Of a stretch of 64,000 nt of DNA, positions 8,381 to 16,646 are shown piece after piece. Source of the stretch: Caballeronia sp. INDeC2 (GTDB taxonomy: Bacteria > Pseudomonadota > Gammaproteobacteria > Burkholderiales > Burkholderiaceae). Each line of letters begins with the position of its first letter. Position 1 is the stretch's first letter. The position numbers and the translations under genes were made by a program. The notes beneath the pieces are model-generated. The model saw only the letters and a list, made by a program, of their open reading frames with translations. It ran no database searches and was not told the DNA's origin. Where the stretch lies: positions 124,001 through 188,000 of the forward strand of contig NZ_JALQDG010000011.1 of NCBI RefSeq assembly GCF_023631325.1, written 5' to 3'.

Positions 8381-8658
8381 TGCCGCCTCCCTTGTGCTGC
8401 CTGCTGCCGGCGTCCGCCGCTGATGGACCAATTGCCGGCTGAAAAGAGCGGTCTGCCCGAAAATATCGAAAGAAGCCGCCTGCATCCCGGAAGATGAACA
8501 AAAAAGCGGGACTTGGAATCAGACGAAAGCCGGTGACCTTAGACCATTATATCGACGCAAATAGGCGCGGTGCAGCAGCGGTTCGAGCGAATGCCGTTCC
8601 CAGTGTCTCGCACACGGCGGGGTGGCGCGGGCGCAACGGACGATACTTCGACGAAACC

Positions 8659-8979
8659 TCAGTGCCCCGACGAGATCTTGAGTCCGACCAGCCCCGCGAC
8701 GATCAGCACCGCGCTCACGATGCGCGCCGCCGACAACGCCTCGCCCATGAACACGATGCCGAACACGAACGCGCCGACCGCACCGATGCCCGTCCATACG
8801 GCGTAGGCCGTGCCCAGCGGCAACTGCTTCATCGCGATGGCGAGCAGCACGAAACTGCCGATGGCCGTGATGATCGTGAAGATCGACGGTCCGAGCCGGG
8901 TAAAGCCGTCGGACGATTTGAGACCCGCAGCCCACGCGACTTCGAGCAGACCGGCGATGAAAAGAAGAATCCAGGACAT
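8659..8979 (-). CDS. gdx: Small multidrug resistance family transporter, guanidinium exporter type (Gdx/SugE)
   Basis: A 106-residue, four-helix inner-membrane protein of the SMR family. [21 protein letters not shown] carries the central Glu of helix 1, here in the AxxEVxWAxGLK context of the SugE/Gdx clade and not the EmrE clade. [16 protein letters not shown] is the helix 3 signature. Gdx proteins work as antiparallel dimers that export guanidinium in exchange for protons. The assignment to guanidinium rather than quaternary ammonium drugs is supported by the guanidine-II riboswitch directly upstream. The ATG at 8979 has an AAGGGAG ribosome-binding site. Confidence 0.92.
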   Translation of the reverse strand: MSWILLFIAGLLEVAWAAGLKSSDGFTRLGPSIFTIITAIGSFVLLAIAMKQLPLGTAYAVWTGIGAVGAFVFGIVFMGEALSAARIVSAVLIVAGLVGLKISSGH

Positions 8980-8999
8980 CGAGCGACTCCCTTGAAAAT

Positions 9000-9040
9000 G
9001 GGGCCGTCCCCGATGAAGCGAGGCGCATGCGGTCGTCCGC
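9000..9040 (-). promoter_or_regulatory. Guanidine-II (mini-ykkC) riboswitch controlling gdx
   Basis: On the minus strand two GC stems carry the diagnostic ACGR tetraloops. Hairpin P1 (9040-9029) reads GCGG-ACGA-CCGC and extends with further flanking pairs; hairpin P2 (9011-9000) reads GGGG-ACGG-CCCC. They are separated by 17 bases, and P2 ends about 10 bases before the AAGGGAG ribosome-binding site of gdx. Paired ACGR hairpins near the ribosome-binding site of an SMR gene are the definition of the mini-ykkC class, which turns on expression when guanidine joins the loops. A TACAAT -10-like box on the minus strand at 9068-9063 would start transcription just before P1. Confidence 0.9.
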
Positions 9041-9222
9041 ACGGCCTAAGACAAGACCGGCAATTGTATCAAATTGGTGCATGCACGGCCGGGCACATGC
9101 GATGCCACGTCGCGCGTCGCATGGCCGCGTTCGTGAAAACCGTGTATTAAGTAACAAGCGCCCGCGCGGGGCGCGCCCTTTTCGACATAGCCGCTGCAAA
9201 AAGCCTGAACAAAGGAGCGTTC

Positions 9223-10689
9223 ATGGATGTCGATTCCGTCCTGCTCTCCCGCTTCCAGTTCGCGTGGGTCGTCGCGTTTCATATCTTGCTGCCGGCGTTC
9301 ACGGTCGGCCTGTCGTGCTACATCGCGACGCTCGAATTCAATTGGTGGATCACGAAGCGCGATGTCTACCGGCGTCTCTCGGCGTTCTGGCTGAAGATTT
9401 TCGCGGTGTCGTTCGGCATGGGCGTGGTTTCGGGCATCGTCATGCCGTTCCAGTTCGGCACCAACTGGAGCCGCTTTTCGGACGCGACAGCCAACGTCGT
9501 CGGCCCGTTGATGGGCTACGAAGTGCTGACGGCGTTCTTTCTCGAATCGGCGTTTCTCGGCGTGCTGCTCTTCGGGCGCAAGCTCGTGCCGCAATGGGCG
9601 CATGTGATGTCCGCGATTTTCGTCGCGGCGGGCACGGTGATCTCGTCGTTCTGGATACTGGCCGTCAATAGCTGGATGCAGACGCCGCAGGGTCATCGCA
9701 TGCTGCCCGACGGCCGCTTCGAAGTAGTGAGCTTTTTCGACGTGATCTTCACGCCGTCGTTTCCGTACCGGCTCGGACATACGGTGAGCGCGTTCCTCGT
9801 GACCGCAGGCTTCGTCATTCTCGGCGTCGGAGCAATGTACCTGCGCGAGCGCCGCGCGCTCGAGGAAAGCCGCGTGATGGTGAAGATGTCGCTGATCTTT
9901 CTCATCATCATGGTGCCGATCCAGATGGTGATCGGCGACGCGCACGGCCTCAACACACTGCAACATCAGCCCGCCAAGCTCGCGGCGATGGAAGCCCTCT
10001 GGGAGTCCGGCACGCGCATCCCGGCCAATCTCTTCTCGATTCCCGATCAGGACGAAGAGCGCAATCACTTCGAGATCTCGATTCCGGTGCTCGGCAGCCT
10101 ATATCTGACGCACGATCCGAACGGCTTCGTGCGCGGGCTGAAGGACTTTCCGCGTGAGGACCGGCCGCCCGTGGCGGTCGTGTTCTTCGCGTTTCACATC
10201 ATGGTCGGCGTCGCGCTCTTGATGTTCGCGCTCGTGCTGTGGGGCATCGTGCAATTCGCCCGCGGCAGGATCGAGACGAGTTCGCGCTGGCTGCGCGCGG
10301 CCACCTGGGCGATGCCGCTCGGCTTCATCGCCGTGGTCGCCGGCTGGACGACGACCGAAGCCGGCCGCCAGCCGTGGACCGTGTACGGCATTCTGCGCAC
10401 GAAGGATTCGGTGACGCCATCGCTCACCGCGACCGATGTCGGCCTCTCGTGGCTGCTCTACATGCTGGCGTATGTCGTCATCTTCGGCGCGGGATTTTTC
10501 CTGCTGCGGCGGCTTGTACGTGTGGGGCCGGCGGAAGTCGCGCACGCGCACGAGAAGGACGAACTGGACGCGAAGACACGCGCGGCTCGACCGCTCTCCG
10601 CGGTATCGGCGAGTGCGGGCGGCACGGCGCAGCCCGTCAGCGACGACGATATCGTGCCGCCGGGCCGCGGGCGCAATCAACGTCGATAA
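9223..10689 (+). CDS. cioA: Cytochrome bd-type (cyanide-insensitive) ubiquinol oxidase subunit I
   Basis: The 488-residue haem-bearing subunit of a bd-type quinol oxidase in the inner membrane, reducing O2 to water without proton pumping. Visible: FHILLPAFTVGLSCYIA with the high-spin haem His near residue 20, RLGHTVSAFLVTAGF with the b558 His, and GWTTTEAGRQPW. The quinol-binding Q-loop is short, which by family knowledge marks the CioA/short-Q-loop branch rather than E. coli CydA. The C-terminal tail is polar and Arg/Asp-rich. An AAAGGAG ribosome-binding site precedes the ATG; cioB follows 11 bases downstream. Confidence 0.93.
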   Translation: MDVDSVLLSRFQFAWVVAFHILLPAFTVGLSCYIATLEFNWWITKRDVYRRLSAFWLKIFAVSFGMGVVSGIVMPFQFGTNWSRFSDATANVVGPLMGYEVLTAFFLESAFLGVLLFGRKLVPQWAHVMSAIFVAAGTVISSFWILAVNSWMQTPQGHRMLPDGRFEVVSFFDVIFTPSFPYRLGHTVSAFLVTAGFVILGVGAMYLRERRALEESRVMVKMSLIFLIIMVPIQMVIGDAHGLNTLQHQPAKLAAMEALWESGTRIPANLFSIPDQDEERNHFEISIPVLGSLYLTHDPNGFVRGLKDFPREDRPPVAVVFFAFHIMVGVALLMFALVLWGIVQFARGRIETSSRWLRAATWAMPLGFIAVVAGWTTTEAGRQPWTVYGILRTKDSVTPSLTATDVGLSWLLYMLAYVVIFGAGFFLLRRLVRVGPAEVAHAHEKDELDAKTRAARPLSAVSASAGGTAQPVSDDDIVPPGRGRNQRR

Positions 10690-10700
10690 CGGAGAACGCG

Positions 10701-11705
10701 ATGCTCGATCTCGTGCCGCTGTGGGCCGCCATTCTCGCGCTGGCCGTGTTCATGTACGTGCTGCTCGACGGCTTCGATCTCGGTGTCGGCATGATGTTCT
10801 TGCTGCGTCGCGACCCGGAGTCGCGCAACACCATGATCAACTCCGTCGCGCCGGTCTGGGACTTCAACGAGACCTGGCTGATCCTCGGCGGCGGCGGGCT
10901 CTTCGCGGTGTTTCCGCTGGCGTTCGCGATCATCGTGCCGGCCGTGTATTTCCCGATTCTCTTCATGCTGCTCGGGCTGATTTTTCGCGGCGTCGCGTTC
11001 GAGTTCCGCGAGGTGATCGGTGCGCGCAAGTGGCTGTGGGACGGCGCGTTCGGCTGCGGCTCGCTCGTCGCGACGTTTTCGCAGGGCATCGTGCTCGGCA
11101 TGTTCATACAGGGCTTTCCGATCGAAGGCCGCGTGTACGTCGGCACGAGCTGGAACTGGGTTGCGCCGTTTCCGCTGCTCGTCGGCGTGGGGCTGATTTT
11201 CGGCTATGCGCTGCAGGGCACGACCTGGCTCGTGCTCAAGACCGAAGGCGAATTGCAGCAATGGAGCCGCGGCATGGCGCGCTACGCGCTCTTCGGCGTG
11301 ATCGTGTTCATTCTGCTGATCAGCCTGTGGACGCCGCTCAAGGATGCGCGCATCGCGGCCCGCTGGTTCGGCTTTCCTCAGAGCTTCGTGTTCGCGCCGG
11401 TGCCTGTGTTGACCGTGCTGCTCGCGTGGACGTTGTGGTCCAGCCTCGCGAAGGGCCGCGAAGTGCTGCCGTTTGTGTGCTCGATCGGCCTCTTCTTTCT
11501 CGCGTTCACGGGACTCGTGATCAGCTTGTGGCCGTTCATCGCGCCGCCTTCCGTCACGCTCTGGGATGCGTCGGCCGCGCCGTTATCGCATCAGTTTCTG
11601 CTGATCGGGACGATGTTTCTGCTGCCCGTGCTCATGATCTATGTGATCTGGTCGTACTGGGTGTTTCGCGGGAAGGTGCGGGGGGATATTGGGTATCACG
11701 CTTGA
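10701..11705 (+). CDS. cioB: Cytochrome bd-type ubiquinol oxidase subunit II
   Basis: A 334-residue polytopic partner of CioA with eight to nine membrane helices. The N-terminus contains VLLDGFDLGVGMMF, the conserved D-G-F-D-L-G-x-G of CydB/CioB, and VWDFNETWLILGGGGLFAVFP follows, also diagnostic. It holds no haem but is needed for assembly. ATG at 10701 has a GGAG site. No CydX-type small subunit gene is visible immediately downstream: the 81-base gap to the convergent 11787 gene has no plausible short frame. Confidence 0.93.
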   Translation: MLDLVPLWAAILALAVFMYVLLDGFDLGVGMMFLLRRDPESRNTMINSVAPVWDFNETWLILGGGGLFAVFPLAFAIIVPAVYFPILFMLLGLIFRGVAFEFREVIGARKWLWDGAFGCGSLVATFSQGIVLGMFIQGFPIEGRVYVGTSWNWVAPFPLLVGVGLIFGYALQGTTWLVLKTEGELQQWSRGMARYALFGVIVFILLISLWTPLKDARIAARWFGFPQSFVFAPVPVLTVLLAWTLWSSLAKGREVLPFVCSIGLFFLAFTGLVISLWPFIAPPSVTLWDASAAPLSHQFLLIGTMFLLPVLMIYVIWSYWVFRGKVRGDIGYHA

Positions 11706-11786
11706 GAGGTTTTAGGCTTTCATCGCCGAAACCATCCGCCGAAGAAGCATCTCTCAACGAGACCGCCCATCACGCTCTAAGGCGTA

Positions 11787-12269
11787 TCAGAGCTTCTGCT
11801 GCGTCGCCAGCGACAGAATCCGCGCCCACTTCCGCGCTTCCCCGCGATCGCGCATCGGCAGAATCCACGCGCCGTGCTTCGCATCCTGCACGTCGAGCAC
11901 GACCTGCCACACGCCGCTCCGGCCGCCCGGCTCCTGCACGCGTGCGCCGCGCAGGTCCGCGAAGATATAGCTGCCGCGCTCGCCGCCGATGCGCACATCG
12001 CACAGACGCTTGCCCGCCGCCACCCGCACGCCGCCCCAGTCGCTCTTGAGCTCGTGCGTCCAGTCGCCGCTCTCGCCCTTCCGCAGATTCGGCGCGATCT
12101 CGCGGCGGCTCGCGAGCCAGCGCATCACACCCGCAACGATCGCGAGCAATACGACGATCGCCACAGCGACCGCCACGCCCAGCCCGAAGTGCACATGAAG
12201 CGCGTTGAACGACCACACGGCGCCGTAGATCAGCAACGCCAGAATGACAAATGCGATAACGATGGGCAT
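11787..12269 (-). CDS. Membrane-anchored hypothetical protein
   Basis: A 160-residue protein with two N-terminal hydrophobic helices (IVIAFVILALLIYGAVW and VAVAVAIVVLLAIVAGVM) and a ~105-residue cytosolic domain with repeated beta-like segments (GKRLCDVRI, GSYIFADLRGARV, VWQVVLDVQD, AWILPMRDRGEARKWARIL). The soluble part could be a PH-like or small beta domain, but no family is recognised. It is the last gene of a minus-strand run after the peroxiredoxin, 30 bases downstream of it. Confidence 0.7.
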   Translation of the reverse strand: MPIVIAFVILALLIYGAVWSFNALHVHFGLGVAVAVAIVVLLAIVAGVMRWLASRREIAPNLRKGESGDWTHELKSDWGGVRVAAGKRLCDVRIGGERGSYIFADLRGARVQEPGGRSGVWQVVLDVQDAKHGAWILPMRDRGEARKWARILSLATQQKL

Positions 12270-12299
12270 GGCCGGCTCACCAGATCGAAGAGACGCGCA

Positions 12300-12863
12300 T
12301 CACTGCGTCTTGTGCTTCGCGTTCCAGTCACGCAGCGCCTGCAGCGTGTTCGCGACATGCTGGTCCGGCGACAGGCTCGTGTACTCGTAAATGACCTTGC
12401 CGTCGGGCGCGATCACGTAAGACACGCGATTGGCCATCGTGCTTTTCATCGGCATGGAGGCGTCGTAGGAACGGATGATCTTCGAGTCCGCGTCCGCCGC
12501 GACCGGGAACTTGCTGCGGCATTCGCTCACGGAGAACTTCTTCAACGTATCGATGTTGTCATGCGACACGCCGATGACCGTCGCGCCCTCGGCCTTGTAC
12601 TGATCGACCGCTTCGGCGAATTCGTGCGCCTCGATCGTGCAGCCCTTGGTGAACGCCGCCGGGTAGAAGTACAGCACGACGGGCCCCTTCTTGAGCGCGT
12701 CGGCGAGCGAATAGTCGTAGACGTTGCCGCCGAGCGATGCCTGCGCGGTGAAGTCGGGCGCGGCATCGCCGGGCTTGAGCGTCGCGCCTGCCGTGAGCGA
12801 ATGCAGCGCCGCCGCGATCGCCAGGGCGCCGCCCACCGTAAAGCTGAGAATCCTGCTCTTCAT
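12300..12863 (-). CDS. Exported peroxiredoxin (AhpC/TSA-BCP type)
   Basis: A thiol peroxidase of 187 residues with a cleavable signal peptide (MKSRILSFTVGGALAIAAALHSLTAGA, split here at about residue 26), so it probably works in the periplasm. The fold start LKPGDAAPDFTAQ and the peroxidatic Cys motif YFYPAAFTKGCTIEA are clear; a second Cys in SVSECRSKFP, about 45 residues later, may be the resolving one. ATG at 12863 gives a proper signal peptide, whereas upstream starts run into the neighbouring gene. The gene lies 25 bases downstream of the EAL-HDOD gene. Confidence 0.85.
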   Translation of the reverse strand: MKSRILSFTVGGALAIAAALHSLTAGATLKPGDAAPDFTAQASLGGNVYDYSLADALKKGPVVLYFYPAAFTKGCTIEAHEFAEAVDQYKAEGATVIGVSHDNIDTLKKFSVSECRSKFPVAADADSKIIRSYDASMPMKSTMANRVSYVIAPDGKVIYEYTSLSPDQHVANTLQALRDWNAKHKTQ

Positions 12864-12888
12864 GCGCGCTCCTTTAGATGATCTCGTT

Positions 12889-14187
12889 CTACGCGTCGTC
12901 CGCGCCCTCGTCCATGCGGTGTCCGGCGAACCACGCCGCCGCGTCGAACTGCAATTTCGCGAGCACGGCGGGCGTGAGCACGTCGAGCGACGGCTGCGCG
13001 CGCCGGCTCGCGTCGATTGCGGACCCGTCGCCCCGCTCCGCCGCCCGCGCGATGCCAAGCAGCGCGCCGAGCGGTCCGTCGCCCGACAGAATGGCGTTGC
13101 GGATTTCCGCCGCCAGATGGAGCTTATCGAGAATTTCCGCCGGCTGCATATCGAGCACGACATGCACGAGCGAGAAGATGCCGGTCATGAATGCGGCATC
13201 GGATAAGGCTTCGTCGGCGGGACGCAGCATGCCGGCCGCGAGCTCCAGGAAGCGCGCCCGCGTACCGACGAGTTGCAGCAGCGGATCCGAGCGCCACGGC
13301 AGGCCGCTGCCGTCGGCGTAGAGCAGCAACTGCGTCCAGCGCATGAGCTGACGCGTGCCGGTCGCCGCGATCGCCTCGCGCAGCGACGACACGCGCCGCC
13401 CGCGCGTCTGCGCGCTCGAATTGGCGAGGCGCATCAATTGCACGACGATGTCCGGATTGCGCTTCAGCTCCGCCTCCAGCTCGCGCATGCCCGGCTCGCC
13501 GGCGAGCACGGCCATCAGGCTCAGAAGCGGGCCGCGCGCGGGACTGGCGCGCCGTGCCGACAGCACCTGCGGCCGCGCAAAAAAATAGCCCTGAAAGAAG
13601 TCGAAGCCGAGCTCTCTCGCTTGCGTGAAATCGTCGGGCGTCTCGACCTTCTCCGCCACCAGCAGCTTGCCGCGCCGTTTCACCGCCGCCGCGAGTTCCG
13701 GCAGATGGTCATGATCCGACGCCAGAAAATCGACCTTGACGATATCCACCGAGGGCAACGCGGCGAGCAGCGCATCGTCGAGCCGCACGACATCGTCGAG
13801 TGCGAAGCGAAAGCCCGCGTTGCGCAGTTGCGCGCAGCGCTTGAAGAGCGTCTCGTCGAACGCGATGTTTTCAAGCAGCTCCAGCACGAAGCGCTCGGGA
13901 TGCATGATGTGGACGATGTCGTCGAACAGCAGTTCGCGGCTCATGTTCACGTAGCCCGGATGCGGCCCGAGCACCGCGGGCACGCCGATCTCGCCGATCG
14001 TGCGCGCGACGACATGCGCGGTCGCCTGCAGGTCGTCGTGGACGCGCGCGCGATTGTCGGGGCTATCGCGAAAGAGCAGTTCGTAGGCGACGAGGACGCC
14101 GTCGGCATCGAGGATCGGCTGGCGCCCGACATAGACGCTCTGAGCGCGCCTCGCCGACGCCGCGCGCTTTACGAACGAGTCGGGCAT
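12889..14187 (-). CDS. EAL-HDOD signalling protein (YuxH type)
   Basis: A 432-residue cytosolic protein. Residues ~17-220 form an EAL-like domain starting YVGRQPILDADGVLVAYELLFR; the core shows ELL instead of EAL, keeps NMSRELL, LELLEN, VKVDF, AEKVET and the final FFQGYFFARP, but the DDFGTG loop of active phosphodiesterases is replaced by DDVVRLDD. It is therefore probably a non-catalytic or altered c-di-GMP-binding module. Residues ~225-400 form an HDOD domain (LMRLANSSA, AFMTGIFSLVHVVLDM). YuxH/CdgJ-type proteins affect motility in other bacteria. The ATG at 14187 fits the domain start. Confidence 0.85.
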   Translation of the reverse strand: MPDSFVKRAASARRAQSVYVGRQPILDADGVLVAYELLFRDSPDNRARVHDDLQATAHVVARTIGEIGVPAVLGPHPGYVNMSRELLFDDIVHIMHPERFVLELLENIAFDETLFKRCAQLRNAGFRFALDDVVRLDDALLAALPSVDIVKVDFLASDHDHLPELAAAVKRRGKLLVAEKVETPDDFTQARELGFDFFQGYFFARPQVLSARRASPARGPLLSLMAVLAGEPGMRELEAELKRNPDIVVQLMRLANSSAQTRGRRVSSLREAIAATGTRQLMRWTQLLLYADGSGLPWRSDPLLQLVGTRARFLELAAGMLRPADEALSDAAFMTGIFSLVHVVLDMQPAEILDKLHLAAEIRNAILSGDGPLGALLGIARAAERGDGSAIDASRRAQPSLDVLTPAVLAKLQFDAAAWFAGHRMDEGADDA

Positions 14188-14614
14188 GACAGCGACCGCT
14201 CGGAGAAGCTTTGCATGAAGGCCGGCTCGGCGATCCTCGCGATGGCGCAGGCCGGCGGCATATTGGATTCGATCATGGGGCGAACGAGTCGAACGGAATT
14301 CGGGTGGACAACAGCGCGACGAAGGGCCGGCGGGGGAACCGTTCCCACTGGAAACGCGCCACTGTAACCGAATTTGCCTGACGAGATAATATGAAACCTT
14401 ATATCGACAATTCCTGGACAAACTTGATGCCCAACTGGAATTGTTGCACTTGCGTGTCCGGTTAAAGAAATCCCCCGCAACGCCGATAACTCGCCTGATA
14501 GAGCGTGCCGCGCGCCTTGCGGCACGTCCCTTCCGGAACCCGCGAGACGCGGCGTTTCGCGCGCCGCCGTTCGCCCGACACGGGCGAGCGCAGCCGCCAG
14601 AACCCTACGAGACC
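14188..14614. other. Divergent intergenic region between EAL-HDOD and GGDEF-EAL genes
   Basis: A 427-base gap without a credible gene. It contains an AT-rich stretch around 14385-14410 and the consensus FliA promoter at 14463-14489 that faces the GGDEF-EAL gene. Promoters for the leftward EAL-HDOD gene must also lie here, but none was recognised with confidence. Confidence 0.6.
14463..14489 (+). promoter_or_regulatory. Consensus FliA (sigma-28) promoter
   Basis: TAAA at 14463-14466, a 15-base spacer, then GCCGATAA at 14482-14489. This is an exact match to the sigma-28 core consensus TAAA-N15-GCCGATAA used for late flagellar and chemotaxis genes. It faces the GGDEF-EAL gene and leaves a 5' leader of about 115 bases before the ATG at 14615. 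Confidence 0.82.
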
Positions 14615-16501
14615 ATGCAAGCGAACCGGATCAACGTCTCCCGCCGCGCGCCCTGGCGCACCGCGCTCGATGCGCTCGCACGCGCATGGGCAAGCGCCAC
14701 GCGCGAGCGCCCCGACAACGCGCCCGACCCGCATCCCGAGGCAAGCCCGCCCGAGCCGTCCGGCGACGCCGCGACGAGCGCGACGGCTGCCGTCATCGCC
14801 GCGCCCGCGCTCGCCGGCGCGACCGAAGCCGCGCTCGGCGCGGTCGATTTCCTCGCGCAGCTCGACGACGCGCTGCGCTTTCAGTATGTGTCGGATGCGA
14901 GCATCGAGTTCATCGGCTATCACCGCGACTATTTGAGCATGCTGACGCTGCACGATCTCGTCGCATCCGAAGAGGCCGACGAGCTGCACGCGCTCGTCGC
15001 CCGGGCGCGCGCGAGCGGCAAGCTCGAATCGGCAACGCTGACGGTCGTGAAGTCGCTCACCTATCCGATCTGCGTCGAGCTGCGGCTCGTATCGACGGCC
15101 GCGCGCGGCACGCCCGGCTTCGCGCTCGCCGCGTTCGACGTGACGCACTGGCGGGAACGCGAGGCGTCACTCACGCACACGCTCAATCACGATGCGCTCA
15201 CGGGCCTCGACAACCTCGTCGCGCTCAAGACGGCGATCGGCGCGGCGCAGGACGAAGCCGAACTCATGCGCACGCACGCCGGGCTCGTGCTGCTCGACAT
15301 CGACGATTATCAGCGCATCAACCGCGCGCTCGGCTATGACGCCGGCGACGAACTCCTGCGCGAAACCGCGCGCCGCATCCAGCACACGGCCGGGCACGGC
15401 GAGCGCGTCGCACGCGTGGCCGGCGACGAATTCGCCGTGCTCCTGCCCGCCGGCACCACGGCGGAACTCGCCGAGAGTCTCGGGCGGCGTCTGCTCACCG
15501 CGATCGCGCAGCCGTACCGGCATCGCGGACAGCACACGCATTTGTCGGCGAGCGTGGGCGTCGCGCTGTATCCGGATCAGAGCGGCAAGAACGCGCGGAG
15601 CGGCGCGCAGACGAGTCTTCTGCGCATGGCCGATCACGCGCTCGCGCAGGCGAAGGAATCGGGCGGCAACACGCTCGTCTTCCATACGATCGACGACAAC
15701 CTCGCCGACGCCGAACGCCTTAAGCTCGAAGCGGACCTGTACGAAGCCGTGCGCAACGGCGAGTTCTCGCTTTACTTCCAGCCGATCACGAAGATTCTCA
15801 CGGGCGCGGTGGTCGGCGTGGAAGCGCTGATGCGCTGGAATCATCCGGTGCACGGGCTCGTGCCGCCGTCGACGTTCATCCCGCTCGCGGAATCGATCGG
15901 CCTCATCAACTATCTGGGCAACTGGGTGCTGAAGGCCGCGTGCATGCAGATCACGCAGTGGGATGCGATCGGCATCCGGCTCGATTACGTGTCGGTGAAC
16001 GTGTCGCCGCAGCAGTTCCGCGACAAGCGCTTCACCGCGGCCGTGAAGGAAGCGCTCGCGCTCACCGGCATCGACGCGCGCCGGCTGGTCTTCGAGATCA
16101 CCGAGAGCTTGCTGATGCACGACCCGGAAGAAGCGACGCGCCTTCTGGAAGCGCTGACGTCGATCGGCATCCGCTTCGCCGTCGACGATTTCGGCACCGG
16201 TTATTCGAGCCTCGCCTATTTGCAACGTTTTCCTCTTTCGAAGCTCAAGATCGACCGCAGCTTTGTCGAGAACCTGATTACGTCCCGCAACAACCGCGCG
16301 ATCGTGAGCGCCGTTGTCGGGCTCGCGCAATCGCTCGGGCTGGAACTGGTTGCGGAAGGCGTCGAAACGGAGGCGCAGCGCGATTTGCTGGCGGACCTCG
16401 GCTGCGATCATATTCAGGGCTGGCTCATCAGCCATGCGTTGCCGTCGGACGAGCTGGCGCGCTCGTTCAAGTCGAATTCGCTCGTGTTGCATGAGCCGTG
16501 A
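14615..16501 (+). CDS. PAS-GGDEF-EAL c-di-GMP signalling protein
   Basis: A 628-residue bifunctional c-di-GMP enzyme without membrane helices. The first ~75 residues are low-complexity Pro/Ala; a PAS-like sensor follows (about 80-185, RFQYVSDASIEFIGYHRDYL). The GGDEF domain carries the variant AGDEF at residues 269-273 and has no RxxD inhibitory site just before it. The EAL domain is intact: EAL at 403, NVSPQQF, FEITES, DDFGTGYSS, KIDRSFV, AEGVETEAQ and QGWLIS. Active phosphodiesterase is expected; AGDEF variants can still be cyclases. A consensus FliA promoter upstream ties it to the flagellar regulon. Confidence 0.92.
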   Translation: MQANRINVSRRAPWRTALDALARAWASATRERPDNAPDPHPEASPPEPSGDAATSATAAVIAAPALAGATEAALGAVDFLAQLDDALRFQYVSDASIEFIGYHRDYLSMLTLHDLVASEEADELHALVARARASGKLESATLTVVKSLTYPICVELRLVSTAARGTPGFALAAFDVTHWREREASLTHTLNHDALTGLDNLVALKTAIGAAQDEAELMRTHAGLVLLDIDDYQRINRALGYDAGDELLRETARRIQHTAGHGERVARVAGDEFAVLLPAGTTAELAESLGRRLLTAIAQPYRHRGQHTHLSASVGVALYPDQSGKNARSGAQTSLLRMADHALAQAKESGGNTLVFHTIDDNLADAERLKLEADLYEAVRNGEFSLYFQPITKILTGAVVGVEALMRWNHPVHGLVPPSTFIPLAESIGLINYLGNWVLKAACMQITQWDAIGIRLDYVSVNVSPQQFRDKRFTAAVKEALALTGIDARRLVFEITESLLMHDPEEATRLLEALTSIGIRFAVDDFGTGYSSLAYLQRFPLSKLKIDRSFVENLITSRNNRAIVSAVVGLAQSLGLELVAEGVETEAQRDLLADLGCDHIQGWLISHALPSDELARSFKSNSLVLHEP

Positions 16502-16646
16502 TGAACGGGCGATAGTTCGTGTTCTAATCGAACGACGCGCCGTAACTCCCTAATAACGTGTACATTTCGTTGTCAGGGCGGATTGAATTTTGCTGGGCCG
16601 CCTCGGGTTAGCCGTCGCGTAACGAACAGGCTTCTTACTTTTAGCA

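Noticed and set aside
9046..9222. Possible FNR/ANR-type site (TTGAT-N4-ATCAA) before cioA
   Set aside because: Only the half-site-like TATCAAATT was seen; the second half does not fit, so oxygen control is not claimed from sequence.
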